A stretch of 64,000 nucleotides of DNA, from positions 1,989,501-2,053,500 of the forward strand of contig BSBM01000320.1 in NCBI GenBank assembly GCA_027924585.1. Reading direction: 5' to 3'. The DNA comes from Larix kaempferi. Its lineage: Eukaryota > Streptophyta > Pinopsida > Pinales > Pinaceae. The position numbers and the translations under genes were made by a program. Positions within the stretch are counted from its first letter, which is position 1, and each line of letters begins with the position of its first letter. The notes below the pieces were generated by a model. It ran no database searches and was not told the DNA's origin. It worked only from the letters and a program-made list of their open reading frames with translations. Positions 21,551-34,171 of the stretch are shown here, in pieces.

Positions 21551-24500
21551 TCCAACAGTCCTAGTTCAAGATTTGTCCTACTTAAGGAGGACAGACCCCG
21601 AAGTTTGGGGGATCTTTTCTTTTAGTATTATGATGTCAAGACAAACTCTCTGTTCAAAGAAGTGAACCTTCCCACATCAATTTTCCAGATATGAACCAGC
21701 TACATATCTAAGGCCTCTACCTCTCAGTTTGCATGTTAGAACCAGCTTGGGGGGATTCCTACTGAACCAGGAACGGTTGTAGAATCATGGTTGGGTGGAA
21801 CGTGGTAGTCCCAAATTCGTCCATTTCAATATCGATTATCAGGTCAGCTGAGGGTTCAGCAGTTTTTCATTAACTAGTTGGCTGAGTGTGCAGGTCATTA
21901 CAAGCAGGAGCAAGCTACAGGAATAAGCAGGTATGAAAATCCTATAAGACCTTCAAACTGATTATTTTCTCTTCTGAATGGTATGTTAAACAGTATTGTT
22001 CTCTATATCAGATTTTAAATTCAAGATCTGCCCAGAATCCCAAGGCATTGCCTAGCAGGTATAGCCAGCTAGCCTTTGCTAGTCAAACACAATTTTACAC
22101 TTATAAAGTTTGGGGATTGTGAAGCATTGTTTTAATTATTAAATCTAAGTTTTTATTTCCTTCTTATCTGTCAATAGATTTTTGAGTTAAATTGTAGCAT
22201 GTCCATCTAACTACTAAAATCAATTTTCTTTTAGCATAAATGTTGGTCACTTTATAAAACGATTTAGAAACTAAGATCCCCAAACTTAGCAAACATAGTC
22301 ATTACATAAATCTGGTAGAAACGAGTCTGTAGGGCTTAACCCTAGCATTTTTCTTCCTTTTTGTTTTATTTACATTTTCTTTCCAAAGCAATTGCTCTCA
22401 AACCACGACGACGTTACACAGAAAACAAGACTGATATATATCCACTACCGATCTAAATAGTTCTTTCTTTTTCTTTTTAGAAATCATACATCTACCACAT
22501 TTAAAACGAAGACAGCATATAGGAAAGAGATCGTTACATACTCATACACACTTTTCTTTTCCAATGAAAAACAAGCATCATACTTAGCTATCGCTACCAA
22601 TCATCACCCTAGCACATCGAGGAGACATAGAACTCTTACAAACACACAGACCCTAGTATTCTATCAAAACAAGAATAAATGCCAATAAGTATGCAGTACA
22701 AATAGACGATGATTTAAAGTGCTGGAAAGTTACAAACGCAGACGCCTATCGAAAACAGAGGTCAAGGGTCGAATCCCATGGTCTTCTCATGCCCAAAACT
22801 TGTAAGTATTTTTCCTACGGGATTCATTATTTCCAACCAAAAATAAGATGCTGCGTACAGCTCTTGAAACCCTCTCCACACAAATTTCCACTCTACCAAC
22901 ACAGATAGTAAGTGAATCGAGACCATCTTACTCAAACCCTACCTACATTACCAAATTAGATGTGCAGAGAACCTCAGTCGATCTCCTATGTTTCCAACAA
23001 GCAACTCATCGTATGCACAGAAATATCATAGCACTATTTCAACTCAGTTAGCAAGCAAATTGAAACCAACACACAAATCCTAGCTACGTTTGCCAAACTG
23101 AAGGCGCCAAAGACATTTTATCATTCAGACATTTGGAACAACAGTTATAAATTTCCCAGAAACTCCATAATTTTAGAATCGAACCAGTACAGACTTAGAG
23201 TTTTGTACTCACACGGGAAAACGTATAGAAGTAAATACCATTTTTAAAACCGTTACAACCATACATCTCAGATAGGAGTCATGTCCTCTTTTCCAGAAAC
23301 AAAATAGCATTTACATTGTTCAGAAATTAGAAATGTTGAGCAACAAAAATAGACCCGGATTCATAATCGATTTTTACATCACAGTCCCAACTGTGTATTC
23401 AGCTTTAAAGTGCATTGAAACCCACATTTCCCTGGTCTAGCCATTAAGCAACCAACAGACTTCCCGAAGTGATTCAGTAAAGCCAATGGCTTACGGGAGT
23501 CTCTTTCCTAAACCAGGACAAGACGCATACATCCATCATCAGAGGTGCGAGAGGTAGGGAAACGAGTGGGTAAGCTGGACTTACCAATACCCTAGCCACG
23601 CCTACAGCACCAGGAGCCATCGCAGCTTCCAAACCAAAGCATTTTATCACCTGCCATTACAACACATTTCACTAGTTAGTCAACCCTGCGATTTCGAATC
23701 AAAAGCAGAAAGGTAAAATCTCAACACAGTGGAGTCTTTTCTTACCTGTTAGAAGTATTACATCCGCGAAATAGTCGAGCTCCACAGACGCTAAATGCAC
23801 TGACCACGAGCATTGCTCGGGTCAGGGCACACACATAGCCACCTTATGAATGAAGTGTAGAACCAGCAAGACTAACAACAAGTCGCAAACCAGACTGAGG
23901 CAAACAAAACCCCAAATGCTACCAAACCATCGATGAGAGTCTGTCAACCACTTCGCATTAAAGGTGCAGTTATTGCCACACTAACCCTATCATAGTGGAG
24001 GTTTGATTTTTGAACAAAAGCTATAGTGGAGTCGTGAACTCAAACCCACACTTGTTTAATTTACAAAATAATATAGTGGATTCATGGACTCAATTCACCC
24101 TTGTTTAAATATACAAAAGACTCATAGTCGTGAACCTCGCCTTGGGAATAATTATATTGTGAACTCCCATGGCATGGGGTACCCGTTATTAATAGTTTGT
24201 CATTCACCCTAGTAACATGAAGCCATTAGTAAAGTATGGGCCAACATCTAGGGGTAGCACGTTCAGGTTAGAAATACCTGCAACCACAGAAGTAAGGAAT
24301 AACATTAGCAATATGCTAAGTAAGTCCGGCAACCACAAATCTTACCCATACCTCTAGGCAACCCTGCCGAGGTATGTAATTACCTTTCCTGGAGTATTAC
24401 AGCACCCACCATGAGAACCACATACCATCAACAAAGGAGCTCATCACCTGAAGGTGTCATTAGACATTCACATTCCAGTCCCATGATTCTTGAAACATTA

Positions 24501-24763
24501 AGGAGTGCTATTTCTTCCTTTGCACTAACATGTACAACTGTAATTAAAACATGCCATCATTTTGTTTCCACATCGCTTCCGCAGTTCTAGAACTCACACA
24601 TTGAAGAGACCCTGTTATATAAAAGTCTTATGCTTACATTTCTTTATGCAAGTATGGATGTTTTTATTTATGTTAAAATTAACTTATGAATCCTTCTCCT
24701 TTGAATTAACGATTATTGCAGGCAGGAAAAATTTTAAATTTTTGTTATTTTTGGGACATTACA
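21551..24763 (+). mobile_element. Solo LTR1, 5'-truncated duplicate
   Basis: Second copy of LTR1 from its internal position 16716-equivalent to its end TACA at 24763, followed by the GTCCA target sequence (24764-24768). The missing first ~1.1 kb is explained by the duplication breakpoint, not by a separate insertion. It carries private substitutions relative to 16716-19928, for example in the hairpin near 24347-24376. Confidence 0.92.
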
Positions 24764-25394
24764 GTCCAACTCTCCTAACACTCAAGGGTGAGAATTTGAT
24801 AATTCTTGAAGGAACTACTGCGAAGTCCTAGTTTGGGTAGTCGCCCCTGAAATAAATCAATGATGAGGATGGAACTTAATATTCTCAATTGGCGCGTTTT
24901 TTTAGTATTTTTTTATTTTTACCCCTGGGAAGTTTGGCTTTTCAAAACTATCATGTTTTTTTTGTTCGGTGTTTTGTATCTTCTTTTTTTCTAGGAAGTC
25001 GACAAGAAGAATTTTGTTAATAAATAGTTTACATATTTACATTCATATCATATTCCCTTACAACCTCGACGCTATATTTGATATTCAATTTTGACCCTTA
25101 GAATAACAAAAAAATGGTGTACCACCTATGATCTGTTACAGTTTTCCATATTTAAACGGGAGTGATTAAAATCTAACTGCTATATGGCCTGATAAACACC
25201 GTCTAGATCTCTTTCAATATCTAAGGCAAAAATAGATTAAACTACTATGGTGATGTAGACCGTTGCATTCATGACAGCTAAAATTGGTTTTTCCATAGAA
25301 GGTTTTCATCATCCATGAATTCAAGCCTCTATCACAAATTGATATGAAAGCATAAAACTAAAAGAAGCATGAAAACCAAAACTTTTATCCCGGG

Positions 25395-26375
25395 AAGCAT
25401 AAATTTTCAACCAGAGGAGGCTTGGGCCCATAAATTCCTCTCCATGAATATGTTCTTCATTTTTAAATTCTTTCTCAAGGATATATTCCATCATTTTTAT
25501 TTGGGTAGTGGCATACATTTCAGCATAATCTTGAGCCACTTTATGTGTGTACAAACTTCACCCGTGTCTTTCACCATATTAAAATTTTATAAAAATGTGG
25601 GAGGACAGAGACAGAGTAAGGGTACAAACTAGAGAAATTAGGTAGACTTATTTTGTGATCCAGAGGGATATCGGTGGCCACCCACCTATTCCACTGGCTC
25701 AAATCAGCTTCCCATTTTGCCAATTTTCTAGTAATGTTTCTATAGTTTTTCGAGTCCCAAACTTCCGGGGCCGTTTTGAGGCCCTAAACGATGTTTCTTG
25801 GGAAATCTTGGTCCAACGAAGCCCATCTATTTCATGGCCCACCGCGTAGTCCTCGAATAGATCTTTCCAACGGGTTACCGAGCGCCCCAAACGGAGATCG
25901 TATGCAAAAGTTATGACCCCGGGAAGTTGACTGTTCAACTAACCACCTTGTGGCCTCAAACTTTATGGCGGTTCATCTTCTAGGGTTAGGTTTTTGGATG
26001 CTTTGGATTATCTCCCTCATTCTTATGATAAATAGGCCCTTTCGACCTCTCTTTGTATTCATCTTGACACGAATGAGCACAGCGGCCACATCTCTCCTCA
26101 GAAATAGCTACTACCATTCTAGTTGTTGTATTTACAATCTCTTCTATTTCCGATATTTAATCGAATATGTGTTTCCTGTATCGCTGTGATTCTTGCCATA
26201 TATCTATGTATGTGAATGTATATCTCTGTATATGCTATCTTTTGTTTCGTTCCCACACAAATCCGGATCAGTTTGCCATCCTCTAAATGAACTAGTTAAT
26301 TATCACATTATTCTACTTCAATTCCTCTTTCAGGTATTTTGTGGCATTCATGTTTGAAGTCTAAATAACATTGCT
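25395..26375 (+). mobile_element. Possible fragment of a third LTR family (unit A2)
   Basis: Duplicate of 20560-21540 with private substitutions. Same uncertain assignment. Confidence 0.3.
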
Positions 26376-26385
26376 TGCCACTTAG

Positions 26386-26514
26386 TCCTACACGACAAGG
26401 AGGATAACCATATGTCAATTCAACTCAGTCCTACACGACGAGGAGGAAAATCAAAGTTCCACTAAACTCAATGCTACATGATGAGGAGGGAAATCACAAA
26501 GCAGTTACCAATCC
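26386..26514 (+). repeat. 43-bp tandem repeat x3 (TCCTACACGACGAGGAGGA), copy A
   Basis: Units start at 26386, 26429 and 26472; the third is more diverged (TGCTACATGATGAGGAGGG). The first unit begins exactly at the right breakpoint of the 4,835-bp duplication. Confidence 0.75.
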
Positions 26515-27245
26515 CCCCATCTCAGGGAGAGCTTCTCCATCCTCCCTGTCTCGGGGAGAATGTCTCACTGATGCTGCGACATCAACAATTGTTGTATCAC
26601 AGTTTGCAGATTGACTCGTGCACATTGTAAATTCCATTCTTGACTTGAACTTGAACACCTTCCTTTCAAATTGTCAAATACTATTGGCTCAACACTGAAA
26701 ATGCTTCGGGTCTCAATCTGCTTCACCCATGTACTTCTTCTGTTAATCCTAATTCTTGTATGCTTGTTTTGAAGCTCTAATGTGAAAATTCAACAGATTA
26801 AAATTGTTTTCATGTTTCCGATGGCCACATGTTCTATGACATAGAAAAATTTTCATTTAGTTTGATGATTTTTTGAATATTTAGAACCTTATATTTATTT
26901 AATAATTCATTTCATTACGGGTGCGTGAAAAACAGAAGCAGTTGGGTTTGAGAAAGTGCCTTGGATGTACCAGACAACCCCATCGGTGATCTAGGTAGGC
27001 TCCAACATTGCATTCTAAACTTGGGTATGATTTTTATTAGATTCTTGTCAGTAATTTCCAGATTTTTTATCATTGCAATTCTAAGGGAAGCAATATTTAA
27101 GAATTGCTCTTATGCCTTTCAATTTCTCCCAGCTCCCATGGAAAGGTATAACTTGAGCATTATGTAGAGTTTCGGGGATGCCAACTAAATTATTTTTCTT
27201 CACCTCAATAGAAAAAATCAAGTAGTCAATTTGCATTTTGTAAGT
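26515..27245. other. Intergenic DNA before the CACTA element (copy A)
   Basis: Starts with a CTCAGGGAGAGCTTCTCC / CTGTCTCGGGGAGAAT doublet (26520-26570), then unrecognised DNA. A 68-codon frame at 26961-27167 has no recognisable product. Equivalent: 50214-50944. Confidence 0.5.
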
Positions 27246-27705
27246 CACTACAAGGAAAAGGCCCTCTAGTGGAGGTTATAGCAGGAGCCCCTAAAAAAGA
27301 GGTCGAAAATCCATTTATAGTGGAGGTTTCTAAGGGAGGCGATCGGGCGAAGATTTTAGCATATGTTGTTTTTCGGTGTGTTTAACACCAAAACACACTG
27401 GTGCATTTCTAAACATAACGCAGCGGTGTGGCACGAAATTCTACGGCACCACGACAGAGAAAAAATATCGATAAAAAAAATTAATTAAAAAACTCGTGTT
27501 ATTTTAATACCCGTTTCGCGATGCGTTAATAGATACTAAATGCACCGGGGCATTATAAGATAAAATCCACAGTGTGGTTAATAGATGATAATTCATCGCA
27601 TTATCAATATATTTGTTAACGGCAAGTCAAATAAAAGGTGCACCAGATAACCATAACCGCATCGGTGCATGTTTAATCAACAAACACACAGCCTTTTACT
27701 ATAAA
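27246..27705 (+). mobile_element. CACTA transposon 5' end, part 1 (copy A)
   Basis: It starts CACTACAAGGAAAAGG (27246), matching the CACTACAAGAAAA type of terminus of plant En/Spm (CACTA) elements. The next 450 bp contains repeated short motifs of the form GGTGCA / TGCACC in both orientations (about 27397, 27538, 27636, 27660), as expected of a subterminal transposase-binding region. It is interrupted at 27705 by LTR2. The matching 3' terminus (reading TTTTCCTTGTAGTG) was not found, so the element is probably truncated. Confidence 0.72.
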
Positions 27706-27747
27706 TGTAATATCCCGAATTTTGGACGGACTGTTTTATGATGTTAT

Positions 27748-28297
27748 ATTGGGCCACGGCCCCAGCACCTGTGATTTATTCTTTTGTAGACTGACACATT
27801 GGGCATGGACCCTGACTAAATTTCATTACTTGATTATATACTAGGCAAGGGAGCCCCAATGTTCTTATTATGTTTTGATGTGGGTACAAAACCCTAATAC
27901 ATATTGAGATGACCTTTTGTTACTTATTGTGCATAGCTGTGATTTTACATGTTTATCCTATATGATGTGTTGAGCGTGGACTTCGAAACACACAAGAGAC
28001 CTACGTACTGGGCATAAGCCCCGATGTACCTAGATGAATGTTTATGTATTGGGAGCAAGCCCTCATGTACACTGAGTGTTGGGCATAAGCCCTGGAGCAC
28101 TCCAAGCTTGAAATAAAATGAATACCGGATCCGAGGCCACTTAAATAGTCTAGATGTGCCTCACGACCACATTCTATCTCTAGTGTTGAGCAGAGGCTCT
28201 GGAATTGCACTAGCGTAACACCCATGTGAGAGTGTTGAGTTAAAAGGCTCTGAAGAGCACTCGGGGTTACTAGATCTCAAGTGTTGAGTCTGAAGGA
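27748..28297 (+). repeat. Reiterated TTGGGC...AGCC motif near the 5' end of LTR2
   Basis: Same motif series as in LTR1 (15632-16217), in the same order but with many substitutions; for example TACTGGGCATAAGCCCCG near 28004 and GTGTTGGGCATAAGCCC near 28077. Repeated at 51447-51996. Confidence 0.6.
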
Positions 28298-29853
28298 ATC
28301 TGAAAAGCACTTATGTTTCTTATCACAACTATTCGAATTGATTAAATAAATCTTATTATCATCAAGTGCTGCGGGAACTACCATGTTAAAACGAGGGAAT
28401 CTGACATGCAAAGGGAGAGACTAGAGGTGCCTATCCTAGCTTACCGAGACCGTCCAAAGAAGGGGACCTTATCCTTAAAAAGATTAAAAAGAAGTATCAT
28501 GTGAAGATACATAAAATATAACATCACCACTTAAAGCATAAATTAACTAAATAGTAGTTTCCTATGGTTAAGCATGCATAAAAGCCTCAAGGCTAATGTT
28601 ATTATTAACAACTTTAATAATAATGATTGTTACTATTTCTTTATTAAACACATTTGTTTTATATATAGTTGATGCATTGGGTTAAGAAATCAATAATGCA
28701 TTAATAAATAAATTGAAATATTAAGTTGATCACAAATTATAGAAAGGCTTAAATAAAAAAAAGTACTTTAGTTAAACAAATGGAAAAGTCATAGTTCCAA
28801 AAGAACTAGTGATTAATTAAAACAAATATTCTTTTATAAATTAATTTATTTGATTTAAAGAAACCAAATTATTCCAACAGTCCTAATTCAAGATTTCCCT
28901 ACATAAAGAGGACAGACCCCAAAGTTTGGGGATCATCTTTTCATCATCACTCTCTTATGGAATCAAAGAGAATTTTCTGCTCCAAGAATTGAAGTAGCTC
29001 ACATAAGTTTTAGACCTGAACCAGCAGTGGAACTAGGGTCTCTATCTCTCAATTTGCATGTCAGAACCAGCTCGGGGGGATCCATACTAAACCAGGAACG
29101 GTTGTAGGATCAGGGTTGGGAGGAACGTGGTAGTCCCAAAGTTATCTAGTCAAGGAATCATTCAAATCAGGTCAGCTGAACACATCAATATTTTCCACTA
29201 ATTAATGGTTTGAGTGTGCAGGTTACTACAGAAGAAGGGCACGTTACAAGCTTGCAGGTATGAATTATTCCACTCACCATATTTTATTTATGCAATTTGA
29301 ATAGCTTGTTACTTAGTATTTAATTCCCTTAAACCATCTACATCAATACTTTTCTTAAGGAGCAAAGGGCCTTTAGGGAATGGGTTAAATGCATATCAAA
29401 CTTCATATTCAGAAACCTTATCAACCCTGGAAAATTACTTCGTGATGACTGTCGCATGTCTAGCATGGCTAGTCCACTAGCCTGTGCTAGACATCTATGT
29501 AGAAAATCTATAGACTAGTATTTCCTATAAGTTTGAACAGACAGTATCCTTTTTATTCTGACAGTATCTTATATACTAATCAGTCATTGTTTCCATTATA
29601 GTTTGGTTATTTATTAGACAGGTAAATACATGTATTACAGAGATCTTGTAGAACGAAAGATAGGGCTTAGACAGCCACAAATACCTTTTTCATATTTTAT
29701 TATTAACCAAATTATTGTAGATTTATTCCTGATCTAAACCATTATTTCAAATCCAAACGAAATGCTAAATCCAAACCATACAGACGCCACACAGAAAACG
29801 AAAATAATAGTTGTAAAGAGAACTTTAAACATTCACACATATTTTTCTTTATT

Positions 29854-29875
29854 TATATATATATATATATATATA
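29854..29875. repeat. (TA)11 microsatellite within LTR2, copy B
   Basis: 22 bp of TA; two dinucleotides shorter than in copy A. Confidence 0.9.
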
Positions 29876-31514
29876 AATCAAAACACAAGTCAAGGGGTCG
29901 AACCCCATGGTCTTTCTTTTGCCAAAACGCATCAACATGTAGCTGCAAGCTACAAACCCACACTCTCATAAAACGAGAATTTCGGGTATAGATATCAAAC
30001 ATACAAATCTAGAATAACAGCTGTTTAAAGAATCTATACCAACAGTAACATCTACAGGATGCCCACCTGGGCGTCATCGTTTTCCTTCTTTTACAAATCA
30101 CCACAGTAGAATCTCTCCATCAAACACTATGTCCAGGAATCCAATGCAGACAAAAGTCAAAACCCAGGGGTCTTTAAATTCAAAACTACAGTACAAGTAT
30201 AGCTTCATTACGAAACCATGATGCTTTCATTTACAGTCCACATCGAAAATTAAACAGACAGATATACAATCAAAATGAGAATTCATTACGGCAACATAAA
30301 ACCCCATAGGCTGAGCCACTGTTACATTCTCGGAACCAAAAACGACATTGATAGAAAATCTAGAAACGTTGTACTTCTTACCCATATTCAAAACATACAT
30401 CCAAAACACCATACATCATACAGGGAAGAATTCCCTGAGCAAAACCCAATTTCATGACAAACCACAAGAACCACAAATGAATGTGCCAACAATGGCCATT
30501 AAAACCAGAGTATACTAGTCAAAAGCATCGGGCAAGTAATAAAAATGATCTTCTAAATACCCATAGAAATTACACAGGAGTTCCTTTTCGCTACATCTCA
30601 TTATTACATTTCGAAACCCCATAGATTCAATGCATTCGATGGTCCAGCCAATAGGCGACCCTTCCAGACTTCCAAATAGAATCAGTGTGCCAAAGGCTCA
30701 CGAAATCCTCCCATGAAACAAAACGAGACACATAAATGCACCACCAGAGATGCGAGAGGCAGAGCAACGTGGGTGGGTAAGCTAGACTTACCAATACCCT
30801 TGACACGCCAACAGAAGCCCAGGACGCCCACAGAATTACACCCGAAGCCACTACCACCTGCCAATCCAACAAGGAAACGCAAGTTAAACCCTCAAGAGGT
30901 ATGCATAGGGAGAAATGAGTCCCATAACAGGTTGACGATTTTAGCAAGGCCATACCTGAGCAGGATACGACACTCTCCACGCCGCCAGGCGAGCTAAAAC
31001 GCCACATGCACTGACCATGAGCATAGCTCAGGCCAGGGCACGAAGGCACCTCCAGAATATGGTGAAGTGCTGAACCAAAACCAAACGGAAACGCAGAAGG
31101 CTTGACCAAGGAAAACCCCAAATCGTTACAAACCCTCACTGGATAGCCTGTCATCCACTTTACACCAAACCCTTCTTTATTGGAGACTCGAATATTTGTG
31201 CAAAACCATAGTTTGAGTCGTGTGATAATAGCCACAACTTGCTTAGTATGCATGCGTTGGTCCAAGGGTCTCACTACTATGATTTTACATCAGCAAACCC
31301 CTTGGAACTATAACTTTTGTATTTTGGTATATCCATTAAAGGACTTGACCATCACTCTTAAAACCTATACCTTGTAAAAACTGGAAACATTTGGATAGAA
31401 AATGGATAGATCCTCTAGGGTGGAAATGTCATAGGATAAATACCTGCAATCACAAATATGAAATTATTGTATTAGCGAAAATGCTAAGTAAGTCCATAAA
31501 CACCCAAGAATACT

Positions 31515-31544
31515 CTTACCTCTCGACAGCCCTGTCGAGGTATG
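31515..31544. repeat. 30-nt hairpin in LTR2, copy B (partner of the LTR1 hairpin)
   Basis: Arms CTTACCTCTCGACA and TGTCGAGGTATG pair at 11 of 12 positions, loop GCCC. Relative to LTR1 a G-C pair has become A-T on both sides. The copies at 2976-3005 (A) and 55214-55243 (C) each differ from this one at two or three bases inside the hairpin and pair less well. Confidence 0.6.
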
Positions 31545-31940
31545 TTTTCCTCTCCTTGATTGATACATGTCCCACCATGGTTTCAACATCTCATCAACAA
31601 AGGCCATATCACATGAAGGTGCCATTTAGACATTCATAATACATTCATATGATTTCATTAAAACTGTATGAAAGAATTGCTATTACAGTTACACCGGCAA
31701 TTGTAAACTCGTAACCGGGATACATCAATAATTAATTCCACATTGCTTCCGCAGGATTGAAAATGTAAAAATCTAGAGAGATCATGATTATTTAGGAATG
31801 GTCGACTTCCTTTTATCTACAGTAAGCATTTACATATTTTCCTAGTTTTAGAATTAACTTGCGACTATTTTATTCTCAATCAGCATCTATTACAGGGACG
31901 GAATTTTTTTTTTAATTTTTGCTATTTATGGGACATTGCA

Positions 31941-32452
31941 ACAAAGAAATTCATTGCAAAATATCTTAAAATTTTATTTAAAAACCCTACTTGATGGTGC
32001 ATCGGGTTGATATGCTTAATCGCAAATATCATAGACGGTGCGCTGGATAACAATAATGTGATGGTTCTTTTCTATTTGACAAACGCACTGGTTGTTATTA
32101 TAATAAAACAATTCCATGCAAAACCCTTTAAATTTGTCTAAAAAATCCTACTATTCGGCGTGTCTCGTTTATTGTGGGCATCGGTGCACTTTAATGTCGG
32201 TCGCACCGGAACAGGGTTTAATATATAAAAAAAGTGTGGTACAAATCATTTTTGCCACTTCTCAATTTGTTTTACCCCAAGTGCACTAGTGCTTTACCTT
32301 GCCCACTTGGACGCCCTAACATAAGTGGTCTACATGGACACATTCTTCATCCGTATTGTCTACTGCTGCAAGTTTGAATTTTGACAAACAATCGTCAAAA
32401 TTGAAATTTTCTGTACATCGCGAGGATGCCTCCCCGATGGGCCGTTCAACAG
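31941..32452 (+). mobile_element. CACTA transposon 5' end, part 2 after LTR2 (copy B)
   Basis: The GGTGCA / GCACCGG motif series continues after LTR2 (about 31994, 32035, 32178, 32200, 32278). At 32426 an ATG opens a 9-codon reading frame (MPPRWAVQQ) ending in CAG followed by GTAAAT, a good plant splice donor; this could be exon 1 of the transposase. With LTR2 removed, this ATG lies about 0.95 kb from the CACTA end, plausible for the family. The only nearby acceptor leads to an in-frame stop, so a decayed element is likely. The outer boundary is uncertain. Confidence 0.55.
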
Positions 32453-33548
32453 GTAAATGGATTCTCACTTCATAATTTAATTTTTTAATGGATTAATTTT
32501 TAGAATTAACCACGAGATCAACCGTGGCATCCAACCCATCAAAACAAAGGCAAGGAAACTTATATTAAGGGATTAGGAAATGCCATTTGTAAATAGAGAT
32601 TTATTAGTGAATAGGATGGACTTTTATATTATATTATTCAATAAGTGTTTATAACTATAATTCTCCTATATTTTTATAATCCTATTTGTACTTGTTATTC
32701 ACTTTTTATGTCATTTTTAATACAGCAATGTGAAACCCTATTTGAGTAAATACAAAATAACAAGCATTAAGATAAAGGAATAAAACAATGTACAAAAGAA
32801 GTGACTTTTGTAGCAAATCATTAGGACGGACAGCTACAAGAACCATAAAAACGATAAAGTAAAAACACCTACGATAAAGTAAAAACACCTATTGTTGTAT
32901 CAATACCATCTTACAAAGTTAACACACTTCCATTTCCCATCCATCAAAATAGTTATGATATATTGTTTAAAGAGTAAACATGTTCCCAAAATAACAAGCT
33001 CAACATAGAAGAAATTGTTACCATGAAGTGAGAAAATTACTTATTCTTTAACATTGTCTAGGAAAGGGGAAAATTAATTTTACAAGTGTATGTCCCTATT
33101 TTAAATATTTAAATTCATTATTAAAACCTTATTTGAAAAGTTGAATACGCTCCCTAAGTAAATAATAAGATTTATAAGAAAGTACTAATTTATTAAATAA
33201 ATAAATATTTTAAATATTATTTATAAACACATTTATGTACATGCTATAATAACAAAAGAAAATATTACATAGGATTTAAATACAAAGTGTTCTTTGCACA
33301 AAATAAATGTGTAGAATTTGAAGCTTCATAAAAATTTGCTAGAATGCATAGCTTCATAACATTGTGTTAGGCTACAAGGTAAGGATGATTCCAACCATAA
33401 ATTCTACATGAATTTCAAACCCTAAGTTTTAGTTTTGATTCATTTCTCAATTGGATGTCTTATAGTTATCTATCCCTCCAAGCCAATTTTATTGCGCCTC
33501 TCCCTCTGCCCTCTAAAGCCAGGGAGATCTTGTAACATGTGTCTGTCG
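32453..33548. other. AT-rich intergenic DNA, no gene seen (copy B)
   Basis: Counterpart of 3914-5015, with 6 bp (TATGCG) missing near 33521 relative to A and C. Equivalent in copy C: 56152-57253. Confidence 0.55.
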
Positions 33549-33967
33549 AGTAACAAAATAATACAAAGTAAAAAGTAATAAATGTTATGTGGGCCATAAA
33601 CAAAAAAGAATAATAGAAAGTAAAAAGTAAATATGAGACTTCAACTAGAGAATTTAGAGCTTAGGATTAGGTGGTAAATATTATGTCGGCCATAAACAAA
33701 AAAGAATAATACAAAGTAAAAAGTAAATATGAGACTTAAACTAGAGACTTTACTTTTTACCTTTAATACAAAGTAAAAAGTAAATATGAGAGTTTAGAGT
33801 GTTTGTCGAGTTTGTCTAGTAACAAAATAATACAAAGTAAACAAAAAAGAATAATACAAAGTAAAAAGTAATAAATATTATGTCGGCCATAAACAAAACA
33901 TAATAATACGAAGTAAAAAGTAAATATGAGACTTAAACTAGAGACTTTAGAGCTTAGTATTAAGTGG
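33549..33967. repeat. Irregular tandem repeat block, copy B
   Basis: Counterpart of 5016-5434, same length. Confidence 0.8.
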
Positions 33968-34046
33968 CTCGGGTATTACACTCAAGGAGCTATTCAAGGA
34001 GGCGGCGCTTGATAGAGCCTAGGATTTGGATCTGGGATGGTTTAGT

Positions 34047-34171
34047 TTGGATTCAAACTTAATTTTTTTTAGTTTGTTACATCCTTGTCTCATGAATGCT
34101 CACCAAAATTAACTTTGGATACAAACTTAATTTTTTTTAGTTTGTTCTACCCTTGTCTCATGAATGCTCAC
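34047..34171. repeat. 67-bp direct repeat x2, copy B
   Basis: Counterpart of 5514-5637 with one extra T in the first unit. Confidence 0.85.

Larger units (their letters stand above)
21551..26385. repeat. 4,835-bp nested tandem duplication, unit A2
   Basis: Direct repeat of 16716-21550 with no indel, since all landmarks are shifted by 4835. After ...CCACTTAG it continues TCCTACACGAC, the native right flank seen in copy B at 50085. A1 and A2 differ at roughly 20 sites by eye. Confidence 0.96.
1..28543. repeat. 23.7-kb tandem array, copy A (28.5 kb with internal duplication)
   Basis: The sequence at base 1 (TAACTAAATAGTAGTTTCCT) recurs at 28544 and 52243, and everything after it follows in the same order and orientation. 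Positions correspond to copy B by an offset of 28543 at the start, dropping to 28539 after a TA microsatellite and to 28534 after a 6-bp deletion and a 1-bp insertion in B. Copy A is about 4.8 kb longer than B because of the nested duplication at 16716-26385. The start is only the window edge; the true array junction is not identifiable. Confidence 0.97.
27706..31940 (+). mobile_element. Solo LTR2, complete (4,235 bp), inserted in a CACTA element
   Basis: It starts TGTAATATCCC (27706) and ends GGGACATTGCA (31940), imperfect inverted ends of the TG...CA type usual for plant LTRs. The flanking 5-mers are ATAAA (27701-27705) and ACAAA (31941-31945), a target duplication with one mismatch. CACTA subterminal sequence lies on both sides. 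Along most of its length it resembles LTR1 but is clearly diverged, so they are two subfamilies. There is no internal coding region, so this is a solo LTR. A Ty3/gypsy origin is inferred from the end sequence and great length, not shown by coding sequence. Confidence 0.88.

Noticed and set aside
15592-31940. LTR1 and LTR2 as the 5' and 3' LTRs of one retrotransposon
   Set aside because: Each has its own target duplication (GTCCA; ATAAA/ACAAA), they are strongly diverged, LTR2 sits inside a CACTA element, and the DNA between them has no primer-binding site, gag or pol.
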